A stretch of DNA of 64,000 nucleotides. Source: Selenomonadaceae bacterium (lineage in GTDB: Bacteria > Bacillota > Negativicutes > Selenomonadales > Selenomonadaceae). Position 1 is the first letter of the stretch. Every line of letters starts with the position of its first letter. The stretch covers positions 186,001 through 250,000 of the forward strand of contig JAUNIB010000002.1 of NCBI GenBank assembly GCA_030523645.1. The letters are read 5' to 3'. The position numbers were made by a program, and so were the translations under genes. The notes below the pieces were generated by a model that did no database searches, was not told the origin of the DNA, and worked only from the letters and a program-made list of their open reading frames with translations. Of the stretch, positions 54,806-62,477 are shown piece after piece.

Positions 54806-54834
54806 TTGCAACATTCCCGTCCTTACTGTATAAT
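54806..54834 (+). promoter_or_regulatory. promoter of sstT
   Basis: TTGCAA (54806-54811) and TATAAT (54829-54834) are spaced by 17 bases. It is divergent from the porin promoter, with the two -35 boxes 61 bases apart. Confidence 0.8.
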
Positions 54835-54884
54835 GTGCAATGTTTTCAGTATTCTTCATTCTTAAATATCTAAGGAGATGTATT

Positions 54885-56132
54885 ATGTCCGGTTTATTCA
54901 AAGCATGGAATTCCATCAACCTGGTATTCCGTATCGCCTGCGGTCTTATTATTGGTACCGCTCTCGGCGTCATGGTTCCCAACAGCCTGTCGATTGTACT
55001 TCTCTTCGGTACCCTCTTCGTCGGTGCCCTGAAGTCCATCGCTCCCATCCTTGTATTTGTGCTGGTTATCAGTGCCCTCTGCCGTAAGAGCAGCAACGGT
55101 GTCGGTTCCCGCTTCAAGACCGTCATCATTTACTACACTATAAGTACACTGGCTGCCGCTCTCATTTCCGTTATCGCCAGCTTCCTCTTCCCGGTAAGCC
55201 TCCAGCTCACCGATACTGTAAAGCAGGCTGCCCCCGCCGGCGTCGGCGAAGTCCTCATCACCCTGATGAAGAACGCCGTCTCCAATCCGGTCGGCTCCCT
55301 TGTAAATGCCAACTACATCGGCATCCTCGTCTGGGCCATCATCATCGGTCTCGCCCTGAAGGAATACGCCAGCGAGCCTACTGCCAACATGATGGGCGAA
55401 GTTGCCGAAGCTATCGGTCAGACCGTCCGCTGGGTCATCAGCTTTGCTCCCTTCGGTATCATGGGTCTTGTCTATGACTCCGTTTCCACCAGCGGTATGA
55501 GCATCTTCACCGACTACGGCAAGCTGCTCCTTGTACTGGTAGGCAGCATGTTTATCATGGCACTCCTTTTCAATCCCCTTCTCGTCGCCATGTCCCTGAA
55601 GCAGAATCCCTATCCTCTGGTTATCCGCTGCCTTCGTGAAAGCGGCCTTACCGCCTTCTTCACCCGCTCCTCCGCAGCAAACATTCCTATTAACATGAAT
55701 CTCTGCGAGAAGCTCGGCCTGAATAAGGATCATTACTCCGTATCCATTCCTCTCGGTGCCACCATCAACATGGACGGCGCAGCTATCACCATCACCGTTA
55801 TGACTTTGGCTGCTGCCAACACTCTCGGCATTGCGGTTGACCTTCCCTCCGCCGTAATTCTCTCCGTACTGGCTACCCTCGGTGCCTGCGGTGCTTCCGG
55901 TGTCGCCGGCGGCTCCCTGCTCCTTATCCCCATGGCCTGCTCCCTCTTCGGTATCTCCAACGATATTGCCATGCAGGTCGTTGCTGTAGGCTTCATCATC
56001 GGCGTCATTCAGGACTCCGTTGAGACCGCTCTCAACTCCTCCAGCGATGTTCTCTTCACCGCTACCGCTGAGTTCAAGGAGCGCATTGAAGACGGCGAGA
56101 AAATCGACCTTTCCGAAATCGCTTCCCGATAA
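54885..56132 (+). CDS. sstT: serine/threonine:Na+ symporter
   Basis: A DAACS-family secondary transporter, 415 residues. It shows the eight-TM plus two-hairpin pattern, the RSSAANIPINMNLCEKLG hairpin, the NMDGAAITITVMTLA segment and the ALNSSSDVLFTA end region. The match to SstT is stronger than to GltP or DctA. ATG 54885 has AAGGAG 7 bases upstream. It is monocistronic with its own promoter and terminator. Confidence 0.9.
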   Translation: MSGLFKAWNSINLVFRIACGLIIGTALGVMVPNSLSIVLLFGTLFVGALKSIAPILVFVLVISALCRKSSNGVGSRFKTVIIYYTISTLAAALISVIASFLFPVSLQLTDTVKQAAPAGVGEVLITLMKNAVSNPVGSLVNANYIGILVWAIIIGLALKEYASEPTANMMGEVAEAIGQTVRWVISFAPFGIMGLVYDSVSTSGMSIFTDYGKLLLVLVGSMFIMALLFNPLLVAMSLKQNPYPLVIRCLRESGLTAFFTRSSAANIPINMNLCEKLGLNKDHYSVSIPLGATINMDGAAITITVMTLAAANTLGIAVDLPSAVILSVLATLGACGASGVAGGSLLLIPMACSLFGISNDIAMQVVAVGFIIGVIQDSVETALNSSSDVLFTATAEFKERIEDGEKIDLSEIASR

Positions 56133-56160
56133 AAGCATCTTAGACATACGAAGACATACA

Positions 56161-56195
56161 AAAGGCAGCCGCAAATTTGCGGCTGCCTTTTGTAA
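56161..56195 (+). terminator. terminator of sstT
   Basis: AAAGGCAGCCGCAAA pairs with TTTGCGGCTGCCTTT and is followed by TGTAATT. This perfect 15-bp stem lies 28 bases after the stop. Confidence 0.85.
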
Positions 56196-56210
56196 TTCCA
56201 ATTAACAGTA

Positions 56211-56236
56211 AAAAAACGCCCTGCTAATGCAGGGCA
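56211..56236 (-). terminator. minus-strand terminator beyond the CRISPR array
   Basis: Read on the minus strand, GCCCTGC-ATTA-GCAGGGC is followed by GTTTTTTT. It lies 36 bases beyond the last degenerate CRISPR repeat and would end the array transcript. Confidence 0.75.
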
Positions 56237-56271
56237 TACCCGAATCACGCCATTACCCACCTCGCCCCAAT

Positions 56272-56300
56272 GGGATTACCCCCGCGCGTGCCGGGCGCAC
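56272..56300 (-). CRISPR. degenerate terminal CRISPR repeat
   Basis: These 29 bases match the array repeat at 27 positions (changes in the GCGGGG and GTAC parts). It sits 539 bases beyond the last regular repeat, so the array has either been interrupted or lost units between them. Confidence 0.8.
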
Positions 56301-56839
56301 TTCACAAGTAACGGTGTCAGCGGAATGACCAGCTTGTCACACAGTCTTTCGATAGCCCACTGGTTGACCTGTCGCATATCCTGTGACTTGTGCGTGTCTT
56401 TGTTATTGGTGTAGCCGGGATTGTCAGCAGAGTATCTTAGCCCAACTTCGGGAGCTTTCGGCACAAGCCCTTTGTAATACTTATCATAGTAATCATCAAG
56501 AGCCATACTGTAGGCTTTTAGGATTTCGTGCTTGTCGGTTACAAACTCGGATATTTCTCCGACAACATATCGTTTACCATTTCCGTTCTTTGTTCCTCCG
56601 TCAGCTCCGGACAGGCGATTGCCGCCAATTCCAGCATTTCTTTCCTCGGCAGCGGCTTCGCCCCTGTCATTTTGCTCATTGCCTCTCGTTGCTGTGCGTT
56701 CATCCGGTATGCGGCTGTCATACTCAAAGCACCTCCATCCGCACATTATTTGTATTGCCATTTGCCTAACTTGCGGGGCATCTAGTGGAAGTCCTGCTAT
56801 CCGCAAATTGTTAAACGCATAGTATTTGAGTCTCAGTGC
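56301..56839 (-). other. 540-base block inside the CRISPR array, with short ORF remnants
   Basis: Between the degenerate repeat and the regular array lies a block of non-repeat DNA. It carries, on the minus strand, a 62-codon ORF (56539-56727, GAKPLPRKEMLELAA..CPELTEEQRTEM). It also carries an overlapping frame running to 56276 (ALDDYYDKYYKGLVPKAPE..) whose last residues and stop are encoded by the CRISPR repeat itself. A GGAGG site precedes the first. I do not recognise either. They look like pieces of a phage or mobile gene rather than intact genes. Confidence 0.4.
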
Positions 56840-57113
56840 GGGATTACCCCCGCGCGTGCGGGGCGTACTTCATGCCGACAATGGTCTGCTGGGACTGCTC
56901 GGGATTACCCCCCGCGCGTGCGGGGCATACGACAGCGTCGTTTTGCCGACCCCGCCCTTCCAGGGATTACCCCCGCGCATGCGGGGCGTACGAGGGCGTT
57001 ATATTCAGAAGTGCCGCTGTTGAGGGATTACCCCCGCGCGTGCGGGGCGTACTTTTTCGCAGCCAGGTAAATCTGCTCCGGATCGGGATTACCCCCGCGC
57101 GTGCGGGGCGTAT
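56840..57113 (-). CRISPR. type I-E CRISPR array, five repeats and four spacers
   Basis: Repeats of 29 bases lie at 56840-56868, 56901-56930 (one extra C), 56963-56991, 57024-57052 and 57085-57113. On the plus strand they read GGGATTACCCCC...GCGGGGCGTAC, with an inner palindrome CCCCGCGCGTGCGGGG. All four spacers are 32 bases, typical of type I-E. Transcription is leftward from a leader at 57114-57250, so the newest spacer is 57053-57084. Repeat variants occur toward the distal end and in the leader-proximal copy (TAT instead of TAC). Confidence 0.97.
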
Positions 57114-57133
57114 TCCAATTTCAAGAGTATGGA

Positions 57134-57207
57134 AGACAAAAAGAACTTGACGAGCGACCGCAAGAGTCCTCGAAAGAGGTTTCCCATGCGGGTTGCATTG
57201 CAAGTTC
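57134..57207 (-). repeat. inverted repeat in the CRISPR leader transcript
   Basis: AAGAACTTG and CAAGTTCTT lie about 55 bases apart in the leader, between its promoter and the first repeat. On the minus strand the second arm runs into TTTTTGTC, so this could act as a weak terminator or a protein-binding site. Confidence 0.45.
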
Positions 57208-57217
57208 TTCGTATGTA

Positions 57218-57246
57218 ATAGTAAAGATTTTACTTGAAAATGTCAA
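57218..57246 (-). promoter_or_regulatory. promoter of the CRISPR array in the leader
   Basis: On the minus strand TTGACA (57246-57241) and TACTAT (57223-57218) are spaced by 17 bases, giving pre-crRNA starting near 57211, about 100 bases before the first repeat. Confidence 0.7.
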
Positions 57247-57298
57247 GAATTGGATTCCACTCACGTGCCAAACGGATTGGAACTAAGATTCATGTATA

Positions 57299-57327
57299 TT
57301 GACATTTCTATTAATTGGCAGTACACT
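57299..57327 (+). promoter_or_regulatory. promoter of the CRISPR-side RNA with operator-like palindrome
   Basis: TTGACA (57299-57304) and TACACT (57322-57327) are spaced by 17 bases. The perfect palindrome TGGCAGT-AC-ACTGCCA (57316-57331) covers the -10 box, as a repressor operator would. It diverges from the array promoter. Confidence 0.65.
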
Positions 57328-57333
57328 GCCACA

Positions 57334-57425
57334 TAGTGCCCCCTCCGACAACAGAACTCGGGTTGTCGGTAGTATTAGCGAACCGTGCGAACACTTCCGC
57401 TAAGTTGGGGGTATTTTTTTATTTC
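57334..57425 (+). ncRNA. candidate small structured RNA beside the CRISPR array
   Basis: A transcript of about 90 bases can be folded by eye into a three-way junction. The closing helix is CCCCC (57339-57343) with GGGGG (57407-57411). Hairpin 1 is CCGACAAC/GTTGTCGG (57345-57352, 57362-57369). Hairpin 2 is TTAGCG/CGCTAA (57375-57380, 57398-57403) with an inner GTG-CGAA-CAC. The closing helix is followed by a run of seven T. It has its own promoter and lies between the CRISPR leader and an orphan repeat. It contains no convincing ORF and matches no RNA family I recognise. Confidence 0.6.
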
Positions 57426-57443
57426 TTTTTCTACTTGTTCACA

Positions 57444-57472
57444 GGGATTACCCCCGCGCGTGCGGGGCGTAC
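57444..57472 (-). CRISPR. orphan CRISPR repeat next to cas2
   Basis: A full-consensus 29-base repeat stands alone, 330 bases from the array and 53 bases from the cas2 stop. No second repeat pairs with it at spacer distance. It lies on the cas2 side of the RNA gene candidate, so leader and RNA gene are enclosed between repeats. Confidence 0.92.
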
Positions 57473-57525
57473 ACTAAAAAATCCCGTAGTATCGGCGCCT
57501 GCAATTGTAAATCCCTATTTTTTAT

Positions 57526-58425
57526 TCACTTTTCTTTTAGCACATCATATACCGCTTTTAACGCTTTGCAATCGCTCAAAGCTCTATGATTCGGCTTTTC
57601 GACCACTTTGAATTCCTCGACAATACTGCTAAGTTTTTTCTTTCCGCCGCCTGCACCGGTGACTTTAGCGTATATTTCCATGGTATCCAAAAATTCATTG
57701 GTCAGCTGCGGCTGGTTATTCACCATAAATGCGTGATTTAAAAATCTTAAATCAAATCTTATGTTATGCCCGATAATGACATCATGTCCAATAAAATCTC
57801 TTATTTCCTCTGTTAAAGAATTTATACTGCATTCTGCTTCATCTAGCATATCATTAGTAATCCCCGTTAGGGTTTCTATGGCTCTAGGGATTTTCTTACT
57901 GGGCTTGACTAATCTCTGAAATTCTTTTACCACCTCGCCCTTACGCACTCTCAGCATTCCTATTTCTATGATTTCAGTTTTCAGTTCACTTAGTCCTGAT
58001 GTTTCTATATCAATAATCACATAGTTTTCCGGATATGTATTGGAGACATTTCCTCGCTCAACCTGAGAGAGAGACTTTGTTTTACCCAATTTTCTCCACT
58101 TTGCAGCCTTGCTGAATCCCAGCCTCTTATCATTACTTTCTACAGGCTTAGGCTTGCTCGGCTGCAAGACCAGTTTCAATCCATCAAAATCGACAATTTC
58201 ATTCTCACTGTTATGGATACAAAAATTCATGTGCTGTTCATTATTTGCACTATAGACCAAAGTAGCCCGGCCATCTTTGATGTTATCCGTTATTCTTTCC
58301 CACAGGCGTTCTCTGACTCTCGCACTCACTCTGCCAACAAACACTCCCGTATTTATTTCCAGCAGCCATTTTGTCAGGTCTCCCCGCAGCGATACAGGAC
58401 AATTTGTTAATGATATGACAATCAT
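57526..58425 (-). CDS. cas2: Cas2e fused to a DnaQ-like exonuclease
   Basis: 299 residues. Residues 1-90 are Cas2e (MIVISLTNCPVSLRGDLTKW, GVFVGRVSARVRERLW), the structural partner of Cas1 in spacer integration. Residues about 130-299 are a DEDDh 3'-5' exonuclease: IDIETSG (D, E), GHNIRFDLRFLNHAF (D) and HRALSDCKA (H, D). Such Cas2-DnaQ fusions are known in some type I-E systems, where the nuclease trims prespacers before integration. All five catalytic residues are present. It overlaps cas1 by 4 bases and is the last gene before the array. Confidence 0.95.
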   Translation of the reverse strand: MIVISLTNCPVSLRGDLTKWLLEINTGVFVGRVSARVRERLWERITDNIKDGRATLVYSANNEQHMNFCIHNSENEIVDFDGLKLVLQPSKPKPVESNDKRLGFSKAAKWRKLGKTKSLSQVERGNVSNTYPENYVIIDIETSGLSELKTEIIEIGMLRVRKGEVVKEFQRLVKPSKKIPRAIETLTGITNDMLDEAECSINSLTEEIRDFIGHDVIIGHNIRFDLRFLNHAFMVNNQPQLTNEFLDTMEIYAKVTGAGGGKKKLSSIVEEFKVVEKPNHRALSDCKALKAVYDVLKEK

Positions 58426-59408
58426 TCAGATACCTCTACGGATAATGCTAATTCCTCCCCATCAGGCGATATATCTTTACCGTATGATATTCCGTTCTTA
58501 ACAGTGCCGCTCTTCTCATCCCAAAGATCTACTATATCACTAAATGTAACATCTATATCTTCTGAGTCCGTCAGCAGATAATGCAGGTCTTTTACAATTC
58601 GTTCTAGCAGATGTTTTTCAGATATCAAATTCCTGACCGACCTCCGCATTTCTCCGGATATGTCTTCAAGATTTTCTGAAGCTATCTTAAACGCTGTAGG
58701 AATCACGAATTCAGCCTTGTACAAATCCGCAATATCGTAGACAAATGAGCGTTCATGGCCTGTGTGAACAAAGCCCAGTCCGGGAGAGCATCCCAATGCG
58801 ACAATTACGCTGTGCGCCAACCCATATAGGCAAGCTGTTCCGGCAGACAACGCCTGATTCACTGCGCTTCCGCCTTCAAAATCGTCCGGGTCGTATTCTC
58901 TTCCCGTCCATTCCACATTGTATTGCTTTGCACTATTGCGATACACTCTGCGAACTCTGGCTCCTTCTTTTCCTCTTAGCTGCTGCATGGTCAAGTCGGA
59001 AACATCATCATCCGGGAAACGCATCTGGTACATCTTTCTGGCCACCGCCAGCCGTGACCGCACATTTGTCACCAAAGCTGCCTGAGTTGTCAACAGGGAA
59101 GATGAGTGCGTAAGCGGACTTCCCGATGCATAGTAACGCACTCCCCTTTCCCCTGTCCAGATTACAGTCACCCCGACATTTCCAAGAAGCTCCATCGCTC
59201 TGTGTGTAATAGAAGTCCCCGGGCCAAGCATAATGACACTTAGCGATGCTGCCGGTGCATTAACAGTTCCTCTCTCGTCCGTTATACTCACAGCACTATC
59301 ATTCTTATTGACCAGACACCGCTCAACATACAGGAAGGATATTCTCTCCTTGATTTGCGGAAGTTCCTGTATTTCAGCCTTTTTGGCACCCACATAATCC
59401 TTTTTCAT
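58422..59408 (-). CDS. cas1: Cas1e integrase
   Basis: A metal-dependent integrase inserting new spacers; 328 residues from ATG 59408, which overlaps the cas6e stop (ATGA). Type I-E features are ISFLYVERCLVNKNDSAV, ITHRAMELLGNVGVTVIWTGE and the metal-binding residues around AVNQALSAGTACLYG, GLGFVHTGHERSF and DIADLYKAE. The C-terminal tail after the Cas1 core is acidic. Confidence 0.95.
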   Translation of the reverse strand: MKKDYVGAKKAEIQELPQIKERISFLYVERCLVNKNDSAVSITDERGTVNAPAASLSVIMLGPGTSITHRAMELLGNVGVTVIWTGERGVRYYASGSPLTHSSSLLTTQAALVTNVRSRLAVARKMYQMRFPDDDVSDLTMQQLRGKEGARVRRVYRNSAKQYNVEWTGREYDPDDFEGGSAVNQALSAGTACLYGLAHSVIVALGCSPGLGFVHTGHERSFVYDIADLYKAEFVIPTAFKIASENLEDISGEMRRSVRNLISEKHLLERIVKDLHYLLTDSEDIDVTFSDIVDLWDEKSGTVKNGISYGKDISPDGEELALSVEVSE

Positions 59409-60022
59409 ACTCTGCCCAATGTGAGCAAACCGCATCCATAGGATTTTGCCCTGCCGATACCGTTTGTCAATGCTTTCTTAAACATATCCTCATCCGTGAT
59501 TGTTAAAATTCCTTCGTAATCGGCTGTGTGCAGAGTTACCTTCTTGCCGTTTCTAAAAAACCTTTTCACCCCACGCTGCACGACAGAAAAGGAATCGAAA
59601 GAGACGCCGATGGTATCTGCCCGCTTTCTCAGCCATTCCTCCTGATATTCTATCGTCACATGGGGGACGACCTTGCCCCTTTTCCCGGGTTCCACATTGA
59701 GGCTGACTACAGGATTGGCACAAAGTCGGAAGCGGTATCGAGCACCTGCCTTCAGCGAGTCCAGCAGTCCCTGATAGTCCCTGCATTCGCCTGTGTCACC
59801 ATCATATCCGAATTGCTTCACAAGCTCGGCAAAATCAGGCTTAGCCTGACTGAGCAGCAGTAAATATGGCTGATTCTGAAGATAATCAAGCCGCCAGAGC
59901 TTCCTGCTCTGATCATCATCGGCAAAGCATCCCTCTACTGATGCATGAATAACCTGCGGGGAGCTGAGAAACTTAATTGTATTCCTTTTGTTATTGTTTA
60001 TTCTCACTCTTGAAAGGTACAT
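59405..60022 (-). CDS. cas6e: Cas6e crRNA-processing endoribonuclease
   Basis: Cleaves pre-crRNA in the repeat stem-loop and stays bound in Cascade. 205 residues from ATG 60022 (GGAGGG five bases upstream). MYLSRVRINNNKRN opens the double ferredoxin fold, VIHASVEGCF carries the candidate catalytic His, and the glycine-rich loop GIGRAKSYGCGLLTLGRV closes the protein. Confidence 0.93.
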   Translation of the reverse strand: MYLSRVRINNNKRNTIKFLSSPQVIHASVEGCFADDDQSRKLWRLDYLQNQPYLLLLSQAKPDFAELVKQFGYDGDTGECRDYQGLLDSLKAGARYRFRLCANPVVSLNVEPGKRGKVVPHVTIEYQEEWLRKRADTIGVSFDSFSVVQRGVKRFFRNGKKVTLHTADYEGILTITDEDMFKKALTNGIGRAKSYGCGLLTLGRV

Positions 60023-60023
60023 T

Positions 60024-60740
60024 CTATCCCTCCAAAATCGCAAACGGGTCATGCTCTGTATTCCTGCATTCCCCCACCGGGTATTCATCTCTACAGACTG
60101 CGCTTATCAGAACCTTTTCCCGCACCACATCGCGATAGCCGTACCGCCGCCTGACAGGATTGAAGCTGACCGGCACATCATGTACAGAATAGCCCGTCTC
60201 TCCGTCTACAGCATCTCTCATGATTTCCAAATAGGCAAGGTTTTTCCGGGGCGCTGATTTCCTGTACCACTGGGCGGCAATCCAAGGCTCTTCCGCCAAA
60301 GCCTGCCCCAAATTCTTTTCACGCATACCTAGAGAAACGCGGCCGGAGGCAGGACAGGAGCGACGGCCTAAATACAAAGGGAAGGCAGGATGGCTCAATG
60401 CCTCATCTATCTCCTGCAAAAACTGAGTCTCTCCCTCCAGTCCAACCAAAAAGGCCGCGTCATATAAGTAGTATCTGTTGGTTACCCAACTGCTATTTTG
60501 TGCCTCGGAATGTACCATGTGAAAGTCTCTGCCCAGCTTGCCTACCTGGTCAATCCTGACGCCAAACTTCATGCCATCAAATACATCGAGTGGTTCATCT
60601 CTGCGCATCCCCATAGCCGCGGCAAGCATACCAATAACACCGCTGCGGGTTGGCTCGGTATGAGTGAGTCTGTTGTCAAACATACTCTCCGCTCCCCAGG
60701 ACTGCATTGGTGCTGCCAGTCGTAACAGCAATGTATTCAT
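60024..60740 (-). CDS. cas5: Cas5e, Cascade subunit
   Basis: Binds the 5' handle of crRNA in the type I-E Cascade complex; 238 residues. Typical Cas5e motifs are LLLRLAAPMQSWG at the start, TEPTRSGVIGMLAAAMG, and PLYLGRRSCPASGRV. It sits between cas7e and cas6e with 1-4 base gaps. Confidence 0.93.
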   Translation of the reverse strand: MNTLLLRLAAPMQSWGAESMFDNRLTHTEPTRSGVIGMLAAAMGMRRDEPLDVFDGMKFGVRIDQVGKLGRDFHMVHSEAQNSSWVTNRYYLYDAAFLVGLEGETQFLQEIDEALSHPAFPLYLGRRSCPASGRVSLGMREKNLGQALAEEPWIAAQWYRKSAPRKNLAYLEIMRDAVDGETGYSVHDVPVSFNPVRRRYGYRDVVREKVLISAVCRDEYPVGECRNTEHDPFAILEG

Positions 60741-60744
60741 AGCC

Positions 60745-61902
60745 TTACTCCTGCGCCATTACGGCAAAGTATTTCTGCAGATTTTCTTCCATTGAGGCAT
60801 ACAGGGTTGCCATGTTTGTCTTTTCTCCGTGCCCTTCAAAGCCAATCGCCCATGCCATAGCCGGAGCTGCCCCATAGTCATCATAAACCTTGTTTGCATA
60901 TTTGGTCAGCCGGTCAACGGAGGACTGCGAGTATCCCTTGTCACCCGCTTTAACCGGCATTTCAAATGCTCCAACAAGGTTTATCGGCTGGTCTGTCCGC
61001 AAAGTTACCAGTACAGCTTCGGGAAGAGTACGATTGGCAAAGGAATTCTGTTTCCCTGTAGGCATAGAGGTGACAAAGGCTTTGATAAATTCATTAACCG
61101 CCTTAACGGTTATCTCCGCTTCGCCGCCCAGTTCACGGTAAAGCTCATGGACTGCTACGGTTGCATATCTGTACAGTGTTGCAGAGTTAAACTCCGTAAC
61201 ATCAATCATGGCTGCGCCGGCAGTTCCTTCCTCTGCCATGTCGTCCAGCGCCGTAAAGTAGTCATATTCATTATCTACTCTGTGTGTGGAGATGCTGTGG
61301 GCAATCTGTGAACATGCGTCTGAGTTAAAATCCGGGTTGCTCGCCATCATGCGCCCGAACAAAGCAATATCTACGCTATGATGGTCTTTTACATACTTAT
61401 GTACCTCTGATTGCATCTCCTTCTTCTCATCCGATGATATCTGTTTCTTTTTCAAATTTTCTTTATTATTTATAGCAAATTCTGCTAACTTGTATGCCTG
61501 GCCTGCTCCAATAAAGAACAGTGCATCTAATTCATTAGTATCTTTATCCAGTTTAATTTTCTCATCTTTTTTTGCTCCCTTTCTTACAAAGAAACCTTCT
61601 ACGAGTGCTTTTGCTAAAGCTACTGATTCTTCTGCTCCCAACGAATCCTCAATTTTCTCTATATTTTGTGCAATCAAATCCACAACTTTTTTCGTTCGTA
61701 AACCCAGCTCTGATTCCTGAAAATTATCCGTGAGTTTATATCTCACAGCCCTTTTCCAACTCTGTGAAGATACTCTGGCACGCTGTACGCCCCCGTATAC
61801 TGCCGTCTTGGGGCTCCCGGTGTCATCGCGGTTGATGCAGCTCGGCGGTACAGTCTGAATAACATGTATATCTACATAAATACGATTCTTCTTTTCCATC
61901 AT
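60745..61902 (-). CDS. cas7e: Cas7e, Cascade backbone subunit
   Basis: The repeated backbone protein coating the crRNA; 385 residues. Family motifs are VDIHVIQTVPPSCINRDDTG, GGVQRARVSSQSWKRAVR, and ALFGRMMASNPD with the following DAC. ATG 61902 shares a base with the cse2 stop (TAATG), and a second ATG follows directly. A Lys-rich stretch around 130-170 is slightly expanded relative to E. coli CasC. Confidence 0.94.
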   Translation of the reverse strand: MMEKKNRIYVDIHVIQTVPPSCINRDDTGSPKTAVYGGVQRARVSSQSWKRAVRYKLTDNFQESELGLRTKKVVDLIAQNIEKIEDSLGAEESVALAKALVEGFFVRKGAKKDEKIKLDKDTNELDALFFIGAGQAYKLAEFAINNKENLKKKQISSDEKKEMQSEVHKYVKDHHSVDIALFGRMMASNPDFNSDACSQIAHSISTHRVDNEYDYFTALDDMAEEGTAGAAMIDVTEFNSATLYRYATVAVHELYRELGGEAEITVKAVNEFIKAFVTSMPTGKQNSFANRTLPEAVLVTLRTDQPINLVGAFEMPVKAGDKGYSQSSVDRLTKYANKVYDDYGAAPAMAWAIGFEGHGEKTNMATLYASMEENLQKYFAVMAQE

Positions 61903-62477
61903 TAATCTTCCTTTCTGCTTTCCATATAATAATCTCTGCCCCATGACAGCAGAACATTTCTCCGGCTTTCTTCTGTCTGTACTCTATATAAATCAAAGGC
62001 AAACCCCGGATAGTCCAGCGTAAGCTTTTCCCTTTTGCACAGCTTGATAAGGCTTCTCGCATGCACAGACAGCTCCGTCATGTCTTTGGCAGAAAGCACC
62101 TTGTTAAATCGTCTCTGCACTGCCTCTGCATCACCGGGCTTCCGCAGCACCAGCTTTCTTATCATGTGTCCAAAGGAGTTGCGATTGCTGACTGCATCAT
62201 CATCCTCCTGCAAGCCGCTGCTGACGCAGCTATCAATTCCCTGTTGATGCATTGCATAAAGGGTGATAGCCGTGTACATTGCCTTCTCTATTTTTCTCTC
62301 GGTGTCACCGTAGTCGCTTATGGTTTCATCCGGCAGAACAAACCCCAGCAAGTCCGGCAATTCACCCATGTCTTTGCCTACGCCTCTCCTTAGCTGAGCC
62401 ATTACTGCCCTTGACTCTTTAAGCTGCATTATCTTTGCACGCATATTCTTCAGGATTCTTTCTTTCAGCTTATCCAT
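61902..62477 (-). CDS. cse2: Cse2 (Cas11e), Cascade small subunit
   Basis: A helical small subunit of 191 residues that stabilises the displaced target strand. It shows AVMAQLRRGVGKDMGELPDL near the start, ITLYAMHQQG and SFGHMIRKLVL, all typical of Cse2. ATG 62477 is preferred over the GTG four codons upstream because GGAGGT is then 10 bases away. The gene overlaps the cas8e end by 8 bases. Confidence 0.92.
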   Translation of the reverse strand: MDKLKERILKNMRAKIMQLKESRAVMAQLRRGVGKDMGELPDLLGFVLPDETISDYGDTERKIEKAMYTAITLYAMHQQGIDSCVSSGLQEDDDAVSNRNSFGHMIRKLVLRKPGDAEAVQRRFNKVLSAKDMTELSVHARSLIKLCKREKLTLDYPGFAFDLYRVQTEESRRNVLLSWGRDYYMESRKED

